Below, piece after piece: positions 8,279 through 16,173 of a DNA stretch of 64,000 nucleotides (the stretch's first letter is position 1; the number at the start of each line of letters is the position of its first letter). The DNA lies in assembly GCF_000516555.1 (NCBI RefSeq), contig NZ_AZSJ01000003.1:1220746-1284745 (forward strand), given 5' to 3'. This stretch comes from Afipia sp. P52-10. GTDB lineage: Bacteria; Pseudomonadota; Alphaproteobacteria; Rhizobiales; Xanthobacteraceae. Made by a program: the position numbers and the translations under genes. Under the pieces are notes generated by a model. That model was not told where the DNA came from and made no database searches. It saw nothing but the letters and a program-made list of their open reading frames with translations.

Positions 8279-9367
8279 ATGAGTGCCATGCTTCCCGACC
8301 AAAAACTCGACATCCTGCTGGCGCGCCATGCGACGCTCGAGGCTGAACTGCTCGGGCAGGTCGGCGCCGAGACCTATGTGCGGGCGACGCGCGAGTTGGC
8401 CGAACTGACGCCGGTGGTCGATGCCGTGAAGGCCTATCGGGCGGCGCAGGCGGAGATCAAGGACATCGACGCGCTGATCGCCGATCCCACGACCGACCGC
8501 GAGATGCGTCAGCTCGCCGAAAGCGAGCGGCCCGCGCTCGAAGAAAAGAGCGGCGCGCTCGAACAGCAGATCCGCATCGCACTGCTGCCGAAGGATGCGA
8601 TGGACGATCGCAACGTCGTGCTCGAAATCCGTGCCGGCACTGGCGGCGACGAAGCCTCGCTGTTCGCCGGCGACTTGTTCCGCATGTACGAGCGCTTCGC
8701 GGCGCTGCAGGGCTGGAAGACGGAGGTGATCTCGGCCAGCGAAGGCACCGTCGGCGGCTTCAAGGAAATCATCGCTGAGATCGAAGGCCGCGGCGCCTAC
8801 GCCAAGCTGAAGTTCGAATCCGGCGTGCATCGCGTGCAACGCGTGCCCGACACCGAGACGCAGGGCCGGATCCATACCTCCGCGGCGACGGTAGCCGTGC
8901 TGCCCGAGGCTGAAGATGTCGATGTAGCGATCAAGGACGCCGATTTGAGGATCGAGACGATGCGAGCGGGCGGCGCTGGCGGCCAGCACGTCAACAAGAC
9001 CGAGTCGGCGATCCGCATCACCCATATCCCGACCGGCATCGTGGTGACGATGCAGGACAGCCGTTCGCAGCACAAGAACAGGGCGTCGGCGATGAACATC
9101 CTGCGGTCGCGAATCTATGATGCCGAGCGCCAGCGTATGAATGCCGCGCGCTCCGCCGAACGGCGCGGCCAGGTCGGCTCCGGCGATCGCTCCGAGCGCA
9201 TCCGCACTTACAATTTTCCACAGGGCCGCGTCACCGATCACCGTATCAACCTGACGCTCTACAAGCTGCCGGACGTCATCTCCGGCGTGGCGCTGCACGA
9301 ACTGACCGACGCGCTCACCACCGAGCATCAGGCTGCACTGCTTGCGGCCGAAGGCGCGGCGGCGTGA
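8279..9367 (+). CDS. prfA: Peptide chain release factor 1
   Basis: 362-residue class I release factor that recognises UAA/UAG and triggers peptidyl-tRNA hydrolysis. The catalytic GGQ is at residues 234-236 in [13 protein letters not shown]. The stop-codon tripeptide position carries P-D-T (190-192) within [22 protein letters not shown]'s RF1 context; P-x-T marks RF1, not RF2. Length is standard. The stop overlaps the prmC start as GTGA, so the factor and the enzyme that methylates its GGQ glutamine are translationally coupled. An alternative ATG nine bases downstream would remove only three residues. Confidence 0.97.
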   Translation: MSAMLPDQKLDILLARHATLEAELLGQVGAETYVRATRELAELTPVVDAVKAYRAAQAEIKDIDALIADPTTDREMRQLAESERPALEEKSGALEQQIRIALLPKDAMDDRNVVLEIRAGTGGDEASLFAGDLFRMYERFAALQGWKTEVISASEGTVGGFKEIIAEIEGRGAYAKLKFESGVHRVQRVPDTETQGRIHTSAATVAVLPEAEDVDVAIKDADLRIETMRAGGAGGQHVNKTESAIRITHIPTGIVVTMQDSRSQHKNRASAMNILRSRIYDAERQRMNAARSAERRGQVGSGDRSERIRTYNFPQGRVTDHRINLTLYKLPDVISGVALHELTDALTTEHQAALLAAEGAAA

Positions 9368-10248
9368 GCGCCTCCACCCTTGCCGCCCTGACCCTCGACG
9401 CCGCACGGCGCGAACTCGCCCGCCAGTTCAGAGATGCGGGTCTCGACAGCCCCGAACTCGACGCCCGCCTGCTGGTCGGTGCCGCGACCGGGCTTGATCT
9501 CACCGGCCTCGCCACCGCCGCCACCCGCACGCTGCAGGCCGACGAAGCCGTACGCCTCGCAGCCTTCGCAGACCGGCGCCACGCGCACGAGCCGGTGGCA
9601 CGCATTCTTGGTGAGAAGGAGTTCTGGGGACTGTCGTTGACGCTGTCGGCGGAAACGCTGGTACCGCGGGCGGACACCGAGACCGTGGTCGAAGCTGCGC
9701 TCGAGTTGATCCGCTCCGCAGGACCGATCGATCCGCCACGCATCGCCGATATCGGCACCGGATCCGGCGCGATCCTGCTGGCCCTGTTGAGCGAACTGCC
9801 TGACGCGACCGGCATCGGCACCGACATCTCGGCCGGTGCGTTGAAGACGGCGCAGGCGAACGCCGAGAAGCTCGCTCTCGCTGCGCGGGCACGCTTCATC
9901 CCCTGCGACTACACCGATAAGCTCGAAGGGCCGTTCGACCTGATCGTTTCGAATCCGCCCTATATCAAGCGCGGGGAGATCGCTCACCTGGCGGCGGAGG
10001 TACGCGAGCACGATCCCCGCCGTGCGCTTGATGGCGGCAGCGATGGCCTCGTCGCCTATCGTGCGATAGCCCCGGAGATCGCACGCCTGCTCGAGCCAGG
10101 CGGCGCGTTCGCGATCGAGGTCGGCCAGGGCCAGGCCGACGAGGTGGCGGATTTGATGCAAAGCATGGGACTGCATACGATTCGGCCGCATCGCCACGAT
10201 CTGAGCGGAATTCCACGCGTGGTCTGGGGCCGGAAACCGGTCAGTTAG
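9364..10248 (+). CDS. prmC: Release factor glutamine N5-methyltransferase
   Basis: 294-residue SAM-dependent methyltransferase that modifies the GGQ glutamine of release factors. It has the PrmC N-terminal helical domain (about 1-85), the SAM-binding motif [15 protein letters not shown] (about 128-141) and the catalytic NPPY at 197-200 in [14 protein letters not shown], the family hallmark. The C-terminal [20 protein letters not shown] motif is also conserved. GTG start overlaps the prfA stop by four bases. The protein ends with the usual [13 protein letters not shown] segment, so it is complete. Confidence 0.97.
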   Translation: MSASTLAALTLDAARRELARQFRDAGLDSPELDARLLVGAATGLDLTGLATAATRTLQADEAVRLAAFADRRHAHEPVARILGEKEFWGLSLTLSAETLVPRADTETVVEAALELIRSAGPIDPPRIADIGTGSGAILLALLSELPDATGIGTDISAGALKTAQANAEKLALAARARFIPCDYTDKLEGPFDLIVSNPPYIKRGEIAHLAAEVREHDPRRALDGGSDGLVAYRAIAPEIARLLEPGGAFAIEVGQGQADEVADLMQSMGLHTIRPHRHDLSGIPRVVWGRKPVS

Positions 10249-10711
10249 AGCCCACAAAAAACCCGAAATTACCCCTTGGATTATCCCGCGAGAGCGATTA
10301 GCTTCCGCTCAACGATCGGTTCCGGGTAGTTGGCCCCGCAGACGCTGTGGGGATTGGGCGGATGCAACGCTCAGGAACTGGGTGCTCAACGGAGCGCCCC
10401 CCGATCAAGCGGCTCCAAGGGCAGGTCATACTCGGATGCGGTGGCTGAAAGCGCTGCGCGGCTGAGAGATCGGAACGAACGAAAGCCTGATATTGCGGCG
10501 AGAACCCACGACGACGTTTTGACGCTCACGAACGACACGGCGCGCGCAGCGGCGTGTGCGGTGCGGGTGGCGCGCCATCATGGTTGCAACTGATGCGGCT
10601 GCGAGACGGATATCGATTGAACGCGTGAAACTGTTGAAGGCGGACGTGTGTCCGCTGCTGCGAATTCGAGACAAATACGGTTAACACTCTGGGGTTGGTG
10701 AGAAGCGCGAT
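10249..10711. other. 463-base gene-free spacer before the DUF4167 gene
   Basis: No gene I can support. An 87-codon open frame at 10330-10593 has no ribosome-binding site and a composition typical of chance frames in GC-rich DNA. I see no tRNA, terminator or long inverted repeat. The length suggests the promoter and a long leader of the DUF4167 gene downstream. Confidence 0.5.
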
Positions 10712-11401
10712 ATGAGAAACGGCCAGAACAAGCGGATGCGGAACCGCAACAACAATCACAACAACAATAATAACCGCCGTGGGCAGAACCCGCTGACCCG
10801 CGTCTACGAATCAAACGGTCCGGAGATCAAGATCCGCGGCACCGCTTCCCACCTCGCCGAAAAGTACGTCCAGCTCGCCCGCGACGCGCAGGGCTCCGGC
10901 GATCCGGTCGCCGCCGAAAACTACTACCAGCACGCCGAGCACTATTTCCGCATCATCGCCGCGGCGCAGGAACAGTTCCGGCAGAATCAGCCGCAACAGC
11001 ATCAGCAGCGCATCGACAATGATGTGCGCGACGACGCTGGCGACGACGGCGACAATGAATTCTCCTCGTTCGGCGCCGAGCCAGGGTTCGCACCGCAACC
11101 CTATCCGGCCCGCGAGCCGCAGCCTTATCAACGCGATCCGCAGTATCGCGAGAACCGGCAGCAGCCGCAGCCGACAGCGCAGGCCAATGATGGCGACATC
11201 GACCGGCTGCCATCCTTCATCACCGGCGGACAGCCGCAGCCGAATGCGAACTACGAGAACGGCGAGCGCAACAATGGCGAGCAGCGCGCGGAGCGCGGCG
11301 AACGCTTCCAGCACCGCCGCCGCCGTCGCCATGGGCCGCGCCCCGACGGCACCGCAGCACTTCCGCTGCAGAACGAAGGCCCTGCACAGGCCGGCGACTG
11401 A
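10712..11401 (+). CDS. DUF4167 domain-containing protein
   Basis: 229-residue basic-to-polar protein of the alphaproteobacterial DUF4167 family. The conserved domain is N-terminal: a MRNGQNKRMRNRN start, an Asn/His-rich run (about residues 12-22), then NPLTRVYESNGPEIKIRGTA and a helical region, LAEKYVQLARDAQGSGDPVAAENYYQHAEHYFRII. The remaining 130 residues are Gln/Pro/Asn/Arg-rich low complexity, with a terminal RRRRRHGPR patch. The charged, Arg-rich, disordered ends suggest nucleic-acid or ribosome contact, but no function is established to my knowledge. It commonly follows prmC in Rhizobiales, as it does here. Confidence 0.88.
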   Translation: MRNGQNKRMRNRNNNHNNNNNRRGQNPLTRVYESNGPEIKIRGTASHLAEKYVQLARDAQGSGDPVAAENYYQHAEHYFRIIAAAQEQFRQNQPQQHQQRIDNDVRDDAGDDGDNEFSSFGAEPGFAPQPYPAREPQPYQRDPQYRENRQQPQPTAQANDGDIDRLPSFITGGQPQPNANYENGERNNGEQRAERGERFQHRRRRRHGPRPDGTAALPLQNEGPAQAGD

Positions 11402-11489
11402 TAGCGCCGCGCGATTCGGACAATCGCGGCACCTCTTATCGCCCGCGCCCTCTGCCCTTCGGGACTTACCGATTGCGTGTCTTCGCGAT

Positions 11490-11526
11490 TGTCGGAGCAT
11501 GACCGTTTCGGCGTCATGCTCCGACA
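11490..11526. repeat. Perfect 14-bp-stem palindrome (GGAGCATGA repeat family)
   Basis: TGTCGGAGCATGAC (11490-11503) and GTCATGCTCCGACA (11513-11526) form a perfect 14-bp stem with a 9-base loop. It lies between the convergent DUF4167 and methyltransferase genes and may end transcription from either side, although there is no T-run. Its core, GGAGCATGA/TCATGCTCC, recurs in other intergenic palindromes of the window. Confidence 0.7.
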
Positions 11527-11582
11527 GCGCCGTTACCGCGCAACGCGCGCGGCTGCATTCGCAGTCTGACGTTCAGACCTGA

Positions 11583-12326
11583 TTAAACTCTGTCTCGCGG
11601 CGATGCCGACGGCACCAGTACCGGCTCCATCGACGGGATCAATTTGCGCCGTTCGCGCCGCGCCGTGATCGGCCGATACACCTGCTTGGTCGCCTCGACG
11701 ATATGCACGCCGGCGAACGGCGATGCGATCGCCGAGCCGAACCGCTCCCATGCGATCGCCGAGCGCAAAAACCAGCCATAACGAATCGGCGGCATGTGCA
11801 GCGCCTCGCTCCAGGCGCTGGGCGTGAACCAGGTCTCGCGCAGGATCTGCGTGACCTGCGCCCGCGAATAGGGACGGCCGTAACCGAATGGCGTGGTGTC
11901 GGCCCGCGCCCAGGGACCACGCCTGTTCGGCAGTACGACGATCATGCGCCCGCTCGGCGTCAGCACGCGCCACATTTCGCGCAGCAACTCCACCGGATCG
12001 TCTGACACTTCCAGCGCATGCACGAGCAGCAGCCGGTCAACCGAGGCATCCGGCAGCGGCAGCTCGAATTCATCGACCAGCGCCACCAGCGCAGGTCTCT
12101 CGGTCGGCCACTTCATCACCCCTTGCGCCGCCGGCATGAAGGCGACGCAGCGCTCGGCGTCCTCGCGGAACAGACCGAGATACGGTGTCGGATATCCGAC
12201 GCCGACCACCCGCAGGCCGGTCGCGTTCGGCCAGCGCGCGCGGATGCCGCGATTGATCAAGCGCCGGGCGACGATGCCGAGCCCTTGCGAATAGAAGTTG
12301 CGGAGATCGATCACATCCATCGTCAT
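11583..12326 (-). CDS. Class I SAM-dependent methyltransferase
   Basis: 247-residue Methyltransf_11-type protein. The SAM fold is seen from about residue 35 (LRVVGVGYPTPYLGLF in the motif I position, unusual in having GVGYPTPY instead of a glycine-rich GxGxG), through the acidic FELPLPDASVDRLLLVHALE loop, to REMWRVLTPSGRMIVVLPNRRGPW (post motif). After that comes a family-specific C-terminal half with the FGYGRPYSRAQVTQIL and WERFGSAIASPFAGVHIVEATKQVY segments. This type is conserved next to gloB in Rhizobiales; the substrate is not known. Start ATG 12326, with an alternative ATG two codons in. It is divergent from gloB across a spacer that holds a repeat element. Confidence 0.82.
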   Translation of the reverse strand: MTMDVIDLRNFYSQGLGIVARRLINRGIRARWPNATGLRVVGVGYPTPYLGLFREDAERCVAFMPAAQGVMKWPTERPALVALVDEFELPLPDASVDRLLLVHALEVSDDPVELLREMWRVLTPSGRMIVVLPNRRGPWARADTTPFGYGRPYSRAQVTQILRETWFTPSAWSEALHMPPIRYGWFLRSAIAWERFGSAIASPFAGVHIVEATKQVYRPITARRERRKLIPSMEPVLVPSASPRDRV

Positions 12327-12413
12327 GCAGCCACATTATCACGTTCGGCAACCGTGCAGGAGCCTGCACGACAGCGGCGTTAACGCCGCATTTCACGCAT
12401 GCAGCCCGCTGTG

Positions 12414-12567
12414 CTAGTGTCGTGGGTCAGAAATTCGCAGCATCGTTTCCGCGAGTCCATCATGCGAAGAAGCGACACGAGAACATGAATTGCGAGTGTC
12501 CTTATCGAATCCGAAGTTCGCTCTGAGCGTGCTGAAAGGGAAGCGAACTTCGGATTCGGGACACTAG
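12414..12567. repeat. Dispersed bipartite palindromic element, copy 1
   Basis: 154-bp element bounded by CTAGTGTCGT and GGGACACTAG, related to copy 2 at 37781-37948. The right half is a long hairpin with arms GAATCCGAAGTTCGCT and AGCGAACTTCGGATTC. The left half is worn: its right arm has decayed to AGCGACACGAG. It ends about 30 bases before the gloB start, so it forms part of that gene's upstream region. No open frame is inside; it looks like a small non-autonomous mobile or REP-like unit. Confidence 0.75.
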
Positions 12568-12598
12568 CATTCATCAACATCAAGACATGGAACGTTTC

Positions 12599-13366
12599 AT
12601 GGCCGCAGAAATCCGCATCTTTTCCTGCCTCACCGACAATTACGGCTATCTCATTCACGATCCGGCAACGAAGGCCACCGCCTCGGTCGATGCGCCGGAA
12701 GCCGCTCCCGTCATCGCAGCACTGGAGAAGGAAGGCTGGACGCTGACCGATATCCTGATCACCCATCATCATGGCGACCATGTCGGCGGCGTCGCCGAGC
12801 TGAAGCAGAAATACAAGTGCCGCGTGGTGGCGCCGCAGGACAAGGCGAAGCCGATCGAAAACGTTGATCTGCGGGTGAAGGAAGGCGACACGGTGAAGGT
12901 CGGATCGCTGACCGCCCGCGTGTTCGAGACGCCCGGCCATACCCTGGACCACATCTCCTACATGTTCGATTCCGAACGTGCGCTGTTTGCCGCCGACACC
13001 CTGTTCTCGATCGGCTGCGGCCGCGTGTTCGAGGGCACCTATCCGATGATGTGGGAGTCGCTCCTGAAACTGCGCGCGCTGCCGGAGGACACCCGGGTCT
13101 ATTGCGGCCATGAATACACTGCCGCGAACGTCAAGTTCGCACTCACCATCGAGCCGGACAATGCGGCGCTGAAGGCCCGCGCCGACGAGGTGGCACGTCA
13201 GCGCGCCGCCAACCAGCCGACAATTCCGACGCTGCTCGGCGAGGAGAAGAAGGCCAACGTGTTCCTGCGCGCCGACGTGCCTTCGGTCGCAGCTCACCTC
13301 GGCATGAGCGGGAAAGGCGCCGCCGATGTGTTCGGCGAAATTCGCGAGCGCAAGAACAAGTCCTGA
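12599..13366 (+). CDS. gloB: Hydroxyacylglutathione hydrolase (glyoxalase II)
   Basis: 255-residue metallo-beta-lactamase-fold thioesterase that hydrolyses S-lactoylglutathione to D-lactate and glutathione in methylglyoxal detoxification. The metal-binding THHHGDHVGG is at about residues 54-63, followed by TPGHTLDHISY, the bridging-Asp segment FAADTLFSIGCGR, and YCGHEYTAANVKFA with a metal-ligand His. The C-terminal glutathione-binding helical part (FLRADVPSVAAHLGM) is present. I chose ATG 12599 over ATG 12587 because GGAAC precedes it and MAAEIR is the usual start in related genera. A repeat element lies directly upstream. The DUF985 gene starts two bases after the stop. Confidence 0.95.
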   Translation: MAAEIRIFSCLTDNYGYLIHDPATKATASVDAPEAAPVIAALEKEGWTLTDILITHHHGDHVGGVAELKQKYKCRVVAPQDKAKPIENVDLRVKEGDTVKVGSLTARVFETPGHTLDHISYMFDSERALFAADTLFSIGCGRVFEGTYPMMWESLLKLRALPEDTRVYCGHEYTAANVKFALTIEPDNAALKARADEVARQRAANQPTIPTLLGEEKKANVFLRADVPSVAAHLGMSGKGAADVFGEIRERKNKS

Positions 13367-13368
13367 GC

Positions 13369-13806
13369 ATGCCTGCGAAGGAGGCTCTGCCCGCACAGGC
13401 GGCCGACATCATCACCAGGCTCGGCCTGCAACCGCACCCGGAAGGCGGCCACTATCGCGAGACGTTTCGCGACCGCCGCTGCGATGCGGCTGGCCGCGCC
13501 GCTTCGACCGCGATCCTGTTCCTGCTGGCGCATGGCGAACGCTCGCACTGGCACCGGATCGACGCGGTCGAGGTCTGGCATTATTACGCCGGTGCTGCGC
13601 TCGAACTGACGATCGCCGACGATGCATTGCGAACCGTTCGCCTCGGGCCGGACATCGTGAACGGCGAGACACCGCAAGCGATCGTACCGGTACGGGCGTG
13701 GCAAGCCGCACGGAGCACCGGCGACTGGACCCTGGTCGGCTGCACCGTCGCGCCGGGATTCGACTTCGCCGGTTTCGAGCTCGCCCCGCCCGACTTCAAA
13801 CCATAA
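13369..13806 (+). CDS. DUF985 cupin-fold protein
   Basis: 145-residue single-domain cupin of the DUF985 family. Conserved features are LGLQPHPEGGHYRETFRD near residues 17-34, the STAILFLLAHGERSHWHRIDAVEVWHYYAG core with metal-type His residues, and the C-terminal VGCTVAPGFDFAGFELA strand. Yeast and bacterial relatives are cytosolic sugar-isomerase-like cupins with no settled substrate. It starts two bases after the gloB stop and is almost certainly in the same transcript, hinting at a detoxification or small-metabolite role by association only. Confidence 0.87.
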   Translation: MPAKEALPAQAADIITRLGLQPHPEGGHYRETFRDRRCDAAGRAASTAILFLLAHGERSHWHRIDAVEVWHYYAGAALELTIADDALRTVRLGPDIVNGETPQAIVPVRAWQAARSTGDWTLVGCTVAPGFDFAGFELAPPDFKP

Positions 13807-13849
13807 GCGCGCCCGCAGCGGCCTCTCGCCATCGGCCGCGCGCGCTCAA

Positions 13850-13952
13850 CTAAAGCGCGATGAGATTTGGATGAATCATTCTCGCGCTTTAGCTCATTGT
13901 CTAAGCATGATCTTTTCGAAAAAACTGCCTTACACTTTTCCGGATCATGCTT
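13850..13952. repeat. Pair of intergenic palindromes (CTAAAGCGCG and AAGCATGATC types)
   Basis: Two adjacent palindromes. CTAAAGCGCG (13850-13859) pairs perfectly with CGCGCTTTAG (13883-13892); AAGCATGATC (13903-13912) pairs with GATCATGCTT (13943-13952). Sequences of this form are abundant between genes in Bradyrhizobium and Rhodopseudomonas relatives (recalled, not searched). They lie between the convergent DUF985 and EamA transporter genes and may form terminating hairpins. Confidence 0.7.
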
Positions 13953-13992
13953 TAGCGATCCTGCCTTGCCTGCGGCAGGTCTGCCGACCGCG

Positions 13993-14859
13993 TTACGCCT
14001 TGCTCCGAGCGAACAAATCCTTCGCGGCAATCAGCCCGCCGCCTGCGATCAGCAGCGCCGCGATCGCAAGCGTCGCGGTGGGCTCTGCGAAGCCTGCCGC
14101 GATGAGAAAGCCGGTCGAGAGCAACGGCGTCGCATAGGACGCCGCCCCCAGGACACGAATGTCGCCCTGTTTCATGCCGTTGTCCCAGGCATAGAACGCC
14201 GCTCCCACCGGACCGACTCCAAGCGCGAGCAGCGCCAGCCATTGGCTTGCCGTTTCCGGCCAGACCGTCCGCTCCAGCAGCAGATGCACGATCGCGGCCA
14301 GCAGCGCCGTGGCCGCGCAGAACCCTGCGACCGCGTCGGTCGGCACATGCTTGAGCCGCCGCGACAGCACCGAATAGATCGCCCACAAGAAAGCGGCGAT
14401 GAAGGCTGCGAGAAAGCCCGGCGCATGCTCCCACGCAAATCCGGACAGACCTCTGCCGAGGAAGAGAACGACCGTCCCGACGAGACCGAGCAGCGCACCG
14501 ACAACGTGATGCGGCGCCAGCCGTTCGCCCGGCAGGAACGCCGAGAACACGACGATCAGAAGCGGCCACAGATAATTCACCAGCCCGGCTTCCGCCGGAG
14601 GCGCGTGCCGCAGCGACAGAAAATAGAGCGCGTGATAGCCGAACAAGCCACCGACGCCGACTGCCCAGGCGATCGGCGGCTGCCGCAACGATCCTACGCC
14701 CTTTCCTCGCACCAGCCACGTCAACGGACCGACACAGGCGCCGATCGCGAACGTCATCGCCGCGAGCTGGAACGGCGGGATCTGCCCGGTCGCCACCGTC
14801 AGCACCGCGAGCAGCGACCACATCAGGATCGCCGTTAGACCAACTGCAGTCGCGCGCAT
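13993..14859 (-). CDS. EamA/DMT-family transporter (YddG-like)
   Basis: 288-residue inner-membrane protein with ten hydrophobic segments in two EamA repeats. The first opens with ATAVGLTAILMWSLLAVLT; the inter-helix GLFGYHALYFLSLRHAPPAEAGLVNYLWPLLIVVFSAFL segment resembles the YddG-type aromatic amino-acid exporters more than the generic RhaT group. The second repeat ends in IAALLIAGGGLIAAKDLFA. Export of an amino acid or related metabolite is plausible but not provable here. ATG 14859 gives a compact start directly into helix one. Confidence 0.84.
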   Translation of the reverse strand: MRATAVGLTAILMWSLLAVLTVATGQIPPFQLAAMTFAIGACVGPLTWLVRGKGVGSLRQPPIAWAVGVGGLFGYHALYFLSLRHAPPAEAGLVNYLWPLLIVVFSAFLPGERLAPHHVVGALLGLVGTVVLFLGRGLSGFAWEHAPGFLAAFIAAFLWAIYSVLSRRLKHVPTDAVAGFCAATALLAAIVHLLLERTVWPETASQWLALLALGVGPVGAAFYAWDNGMKQGDIRVLGAASYATPLLSTGFLIAAGFAEPTATLAIAALLIAGGGLIAAKDLFARSKA

Positions 14860-14976
14860 GGACGTGGAAATCCGGCATCGGGTCGCAGCGGGAAGCTGCG
14901 AGGAATCGGACGCATCATAGCAGAACGCGGCGCGCGAAACTGCACGCCGCGTTGCGCCACGACGCAGACGGCAGAA

Positions 14977-15702
14977 TCAGGTCAGGTACTGACCACCATT
15001 CACCGTCATCGTCGAACCGGTGATGAAGCCCGACTCGTCTGCCGCGAGGAACACCACTGCGCGGGCGATCTCCTCCGGCTCGCCAAGTCGGTTGGTCGGG
15101 ATCAGCGGCAGGACGCTCTTGTCGAGCACCTCTTTCGGCACCGCCTGCACCATCTCGGTGTTGATATAGCCCGGACAGATCACGTTGACGGTGATGCCTG
15201 CACGGGCGGTCTCAAGCGCCAGCGCCTTGGTGAAGCCGATGTCGCCGGCCTTTGCCGCCGAATAGTTCACCTGACCGAACTGGCCCTTCTGTCCATTGAT
15301 CGACGAGATGTTGATGATCCGGCCGAATCGGCGCGCGCGCATGCCCTCAATCACATGGCGCGTCATGTTGAACAGCGAGCCGAGATTGGTGTTCATCACC
15401 GCATTCCACTGCTCCACCGTCATCTTGTGGAACGGCGTGTCGCGCGTAATGCCCGCATTGTTGACGAGGATGTCGACAGGACCGAGATCGGCTTCGACCT
15501 TCTTGATGCCTTCACCGCAGGCATCGAACGAGCCGACGTCCCACTTGTAGACGGGAATGCCGGATGACTCCTTAAACTTCGTGGCCGCGGCATCGTTGCC
15601 GGCGTAGGTAGCCGCGACTTTGCAACCCGCCGCTTTGAGCGCCTTGCTGATCGCTTCGCCGATGCCGCGCGTTCCGCCTGTGACAAGCGCAACTCGTGCC
15701 AT
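14977..15702 (-). CDS. phbB: Acetoacetyl-CoA reductase
   Basis: 241-residue short-chain dehydrogenase that reduces acetoacetyl-CoA to (R)-3-hydroxybutyryl-CoA with NADPH, the second step of PHB synthesis. It shows the TGGTRGIGEA cofactor loop (residues 8-17), NNAGITRD, the catalytic YSAAKAG and the PhbB-specific NISSINGQKGQFGQ and GFITGSTMTVNGGQYLT end. GGGAG precedes the ATG by a good distance. Together with phbA and phaR it forms the PHB locus; the 470-base spacer to phbA carries a terminator, so phbB has its own promoter. The synthase phaC is not in the window. Confidence 0.96.
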   Translation of the reverse strand: MARVALVTGGTRGIGEAISKALKAAGCKVAATYAGNDAAATKFKESSGIPVYKWDVGSFDACGEGIKKVEADLGPVDILVNNAGITRDTPFHKMTVEQWNAVMNTNLGSLFNMTRHVIEGMRARRFGRIINISSINGQKGQFGQVNYSAAKAGDIGFTKALALETARAGITVNVICPGYINTEMVQAVPKEVLDKSVLPLIPTNRLGEPEEIARAVVFLAADESGFITGSTMTVNGGQYLT

Positions 15703-16113
15703 GTTTCGCTCCCGTCATTATTTGCGTTGCAACATGCTGCAATCGCTGCCTAATTTCGACTACATTAGTGATGCCGGTGCAGCCGACAAGCCTGAAGAGT
15801 GTTCACCGACTGCATCGTTCGTGAACTATCGCAAACCGATCACTCATTCATGACGATGACGTTTGTGCGGCTCGTTCGGCACTCGCGCACACGCGAAACG
15901 TCGCGCGACTCTTTGCGCAGAGCAGCATCCGCAAGGGGCCCATGCTTGCAGACGGCGAACGCATACACGTTGTGAGCGGAAAACGAATGGAATGATGGCA
16001 AGTTGCGATCCGGCGGGTCCATCGCCAGCAGAACGGATGCACGCCAAATCAAACGCCATCGACGGGAGAAATGCTCCGCGGCAATCAGAACTGCGTCGTG
16101 ACAAATGCTGGCG
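15703..16113. promoter_or_regulatory. phbB upstream region with candidate PhaR-type operator
   Basis: At 15727-15742, 25 bases before the phbB start, lies the near-perfect 16-base palindrome TTGCAACATGCTGCAA (14 of 16 positions symmetric). PhaR repressors of alphaproteobacteria are known to bind TGC-rich dyads, and phaR itself is 2 kb away, so this is a candidate operator. I see no supported gene in the other 370 bases; short open frames there lack ribosome-binding sites and family features. Confidence 0.45.
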
Positions 16114-16143
16114 TAAAAAAATGCCCGGCGCAAGGCCGGGCAT
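16114..16143 (-). terminator. Intrinsic terminator downstream of phbA
   Basis: On the minus strand, a perfect 9-bp stem (ATGCCCGGC 16121-16129 paired with GCCGGGCAT 16135-16143, 5-base loop) is followed by a run of seven T. It lies 30 bases after the phbA stop and is a textbook rho-independent terminator, separating phbA from phbB. Confidence 0.9.
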
Positions 16144-16173
16144 CTTCATTCGCTTGTAACGGTGTGGTTGCGT

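Noticed and set aside
8021..9406. 461-codon frame antisense to prfA
   Set aside because: Overlaps the GGQ region of prfA; no signal of a real protein.
10330..10593. 87-codon frame in the prmC-DUF4167 spacer
   Set aside because: No ribosome-binding site, no similarity, and Arg/Ala-rich composition expected by chance.
15840..16149. Short minus-strand frames in the phbB-phbA spacer
   Set aside because: Several overlapping frames of similar length, none with a start signal; one runs into the phbA terminator.
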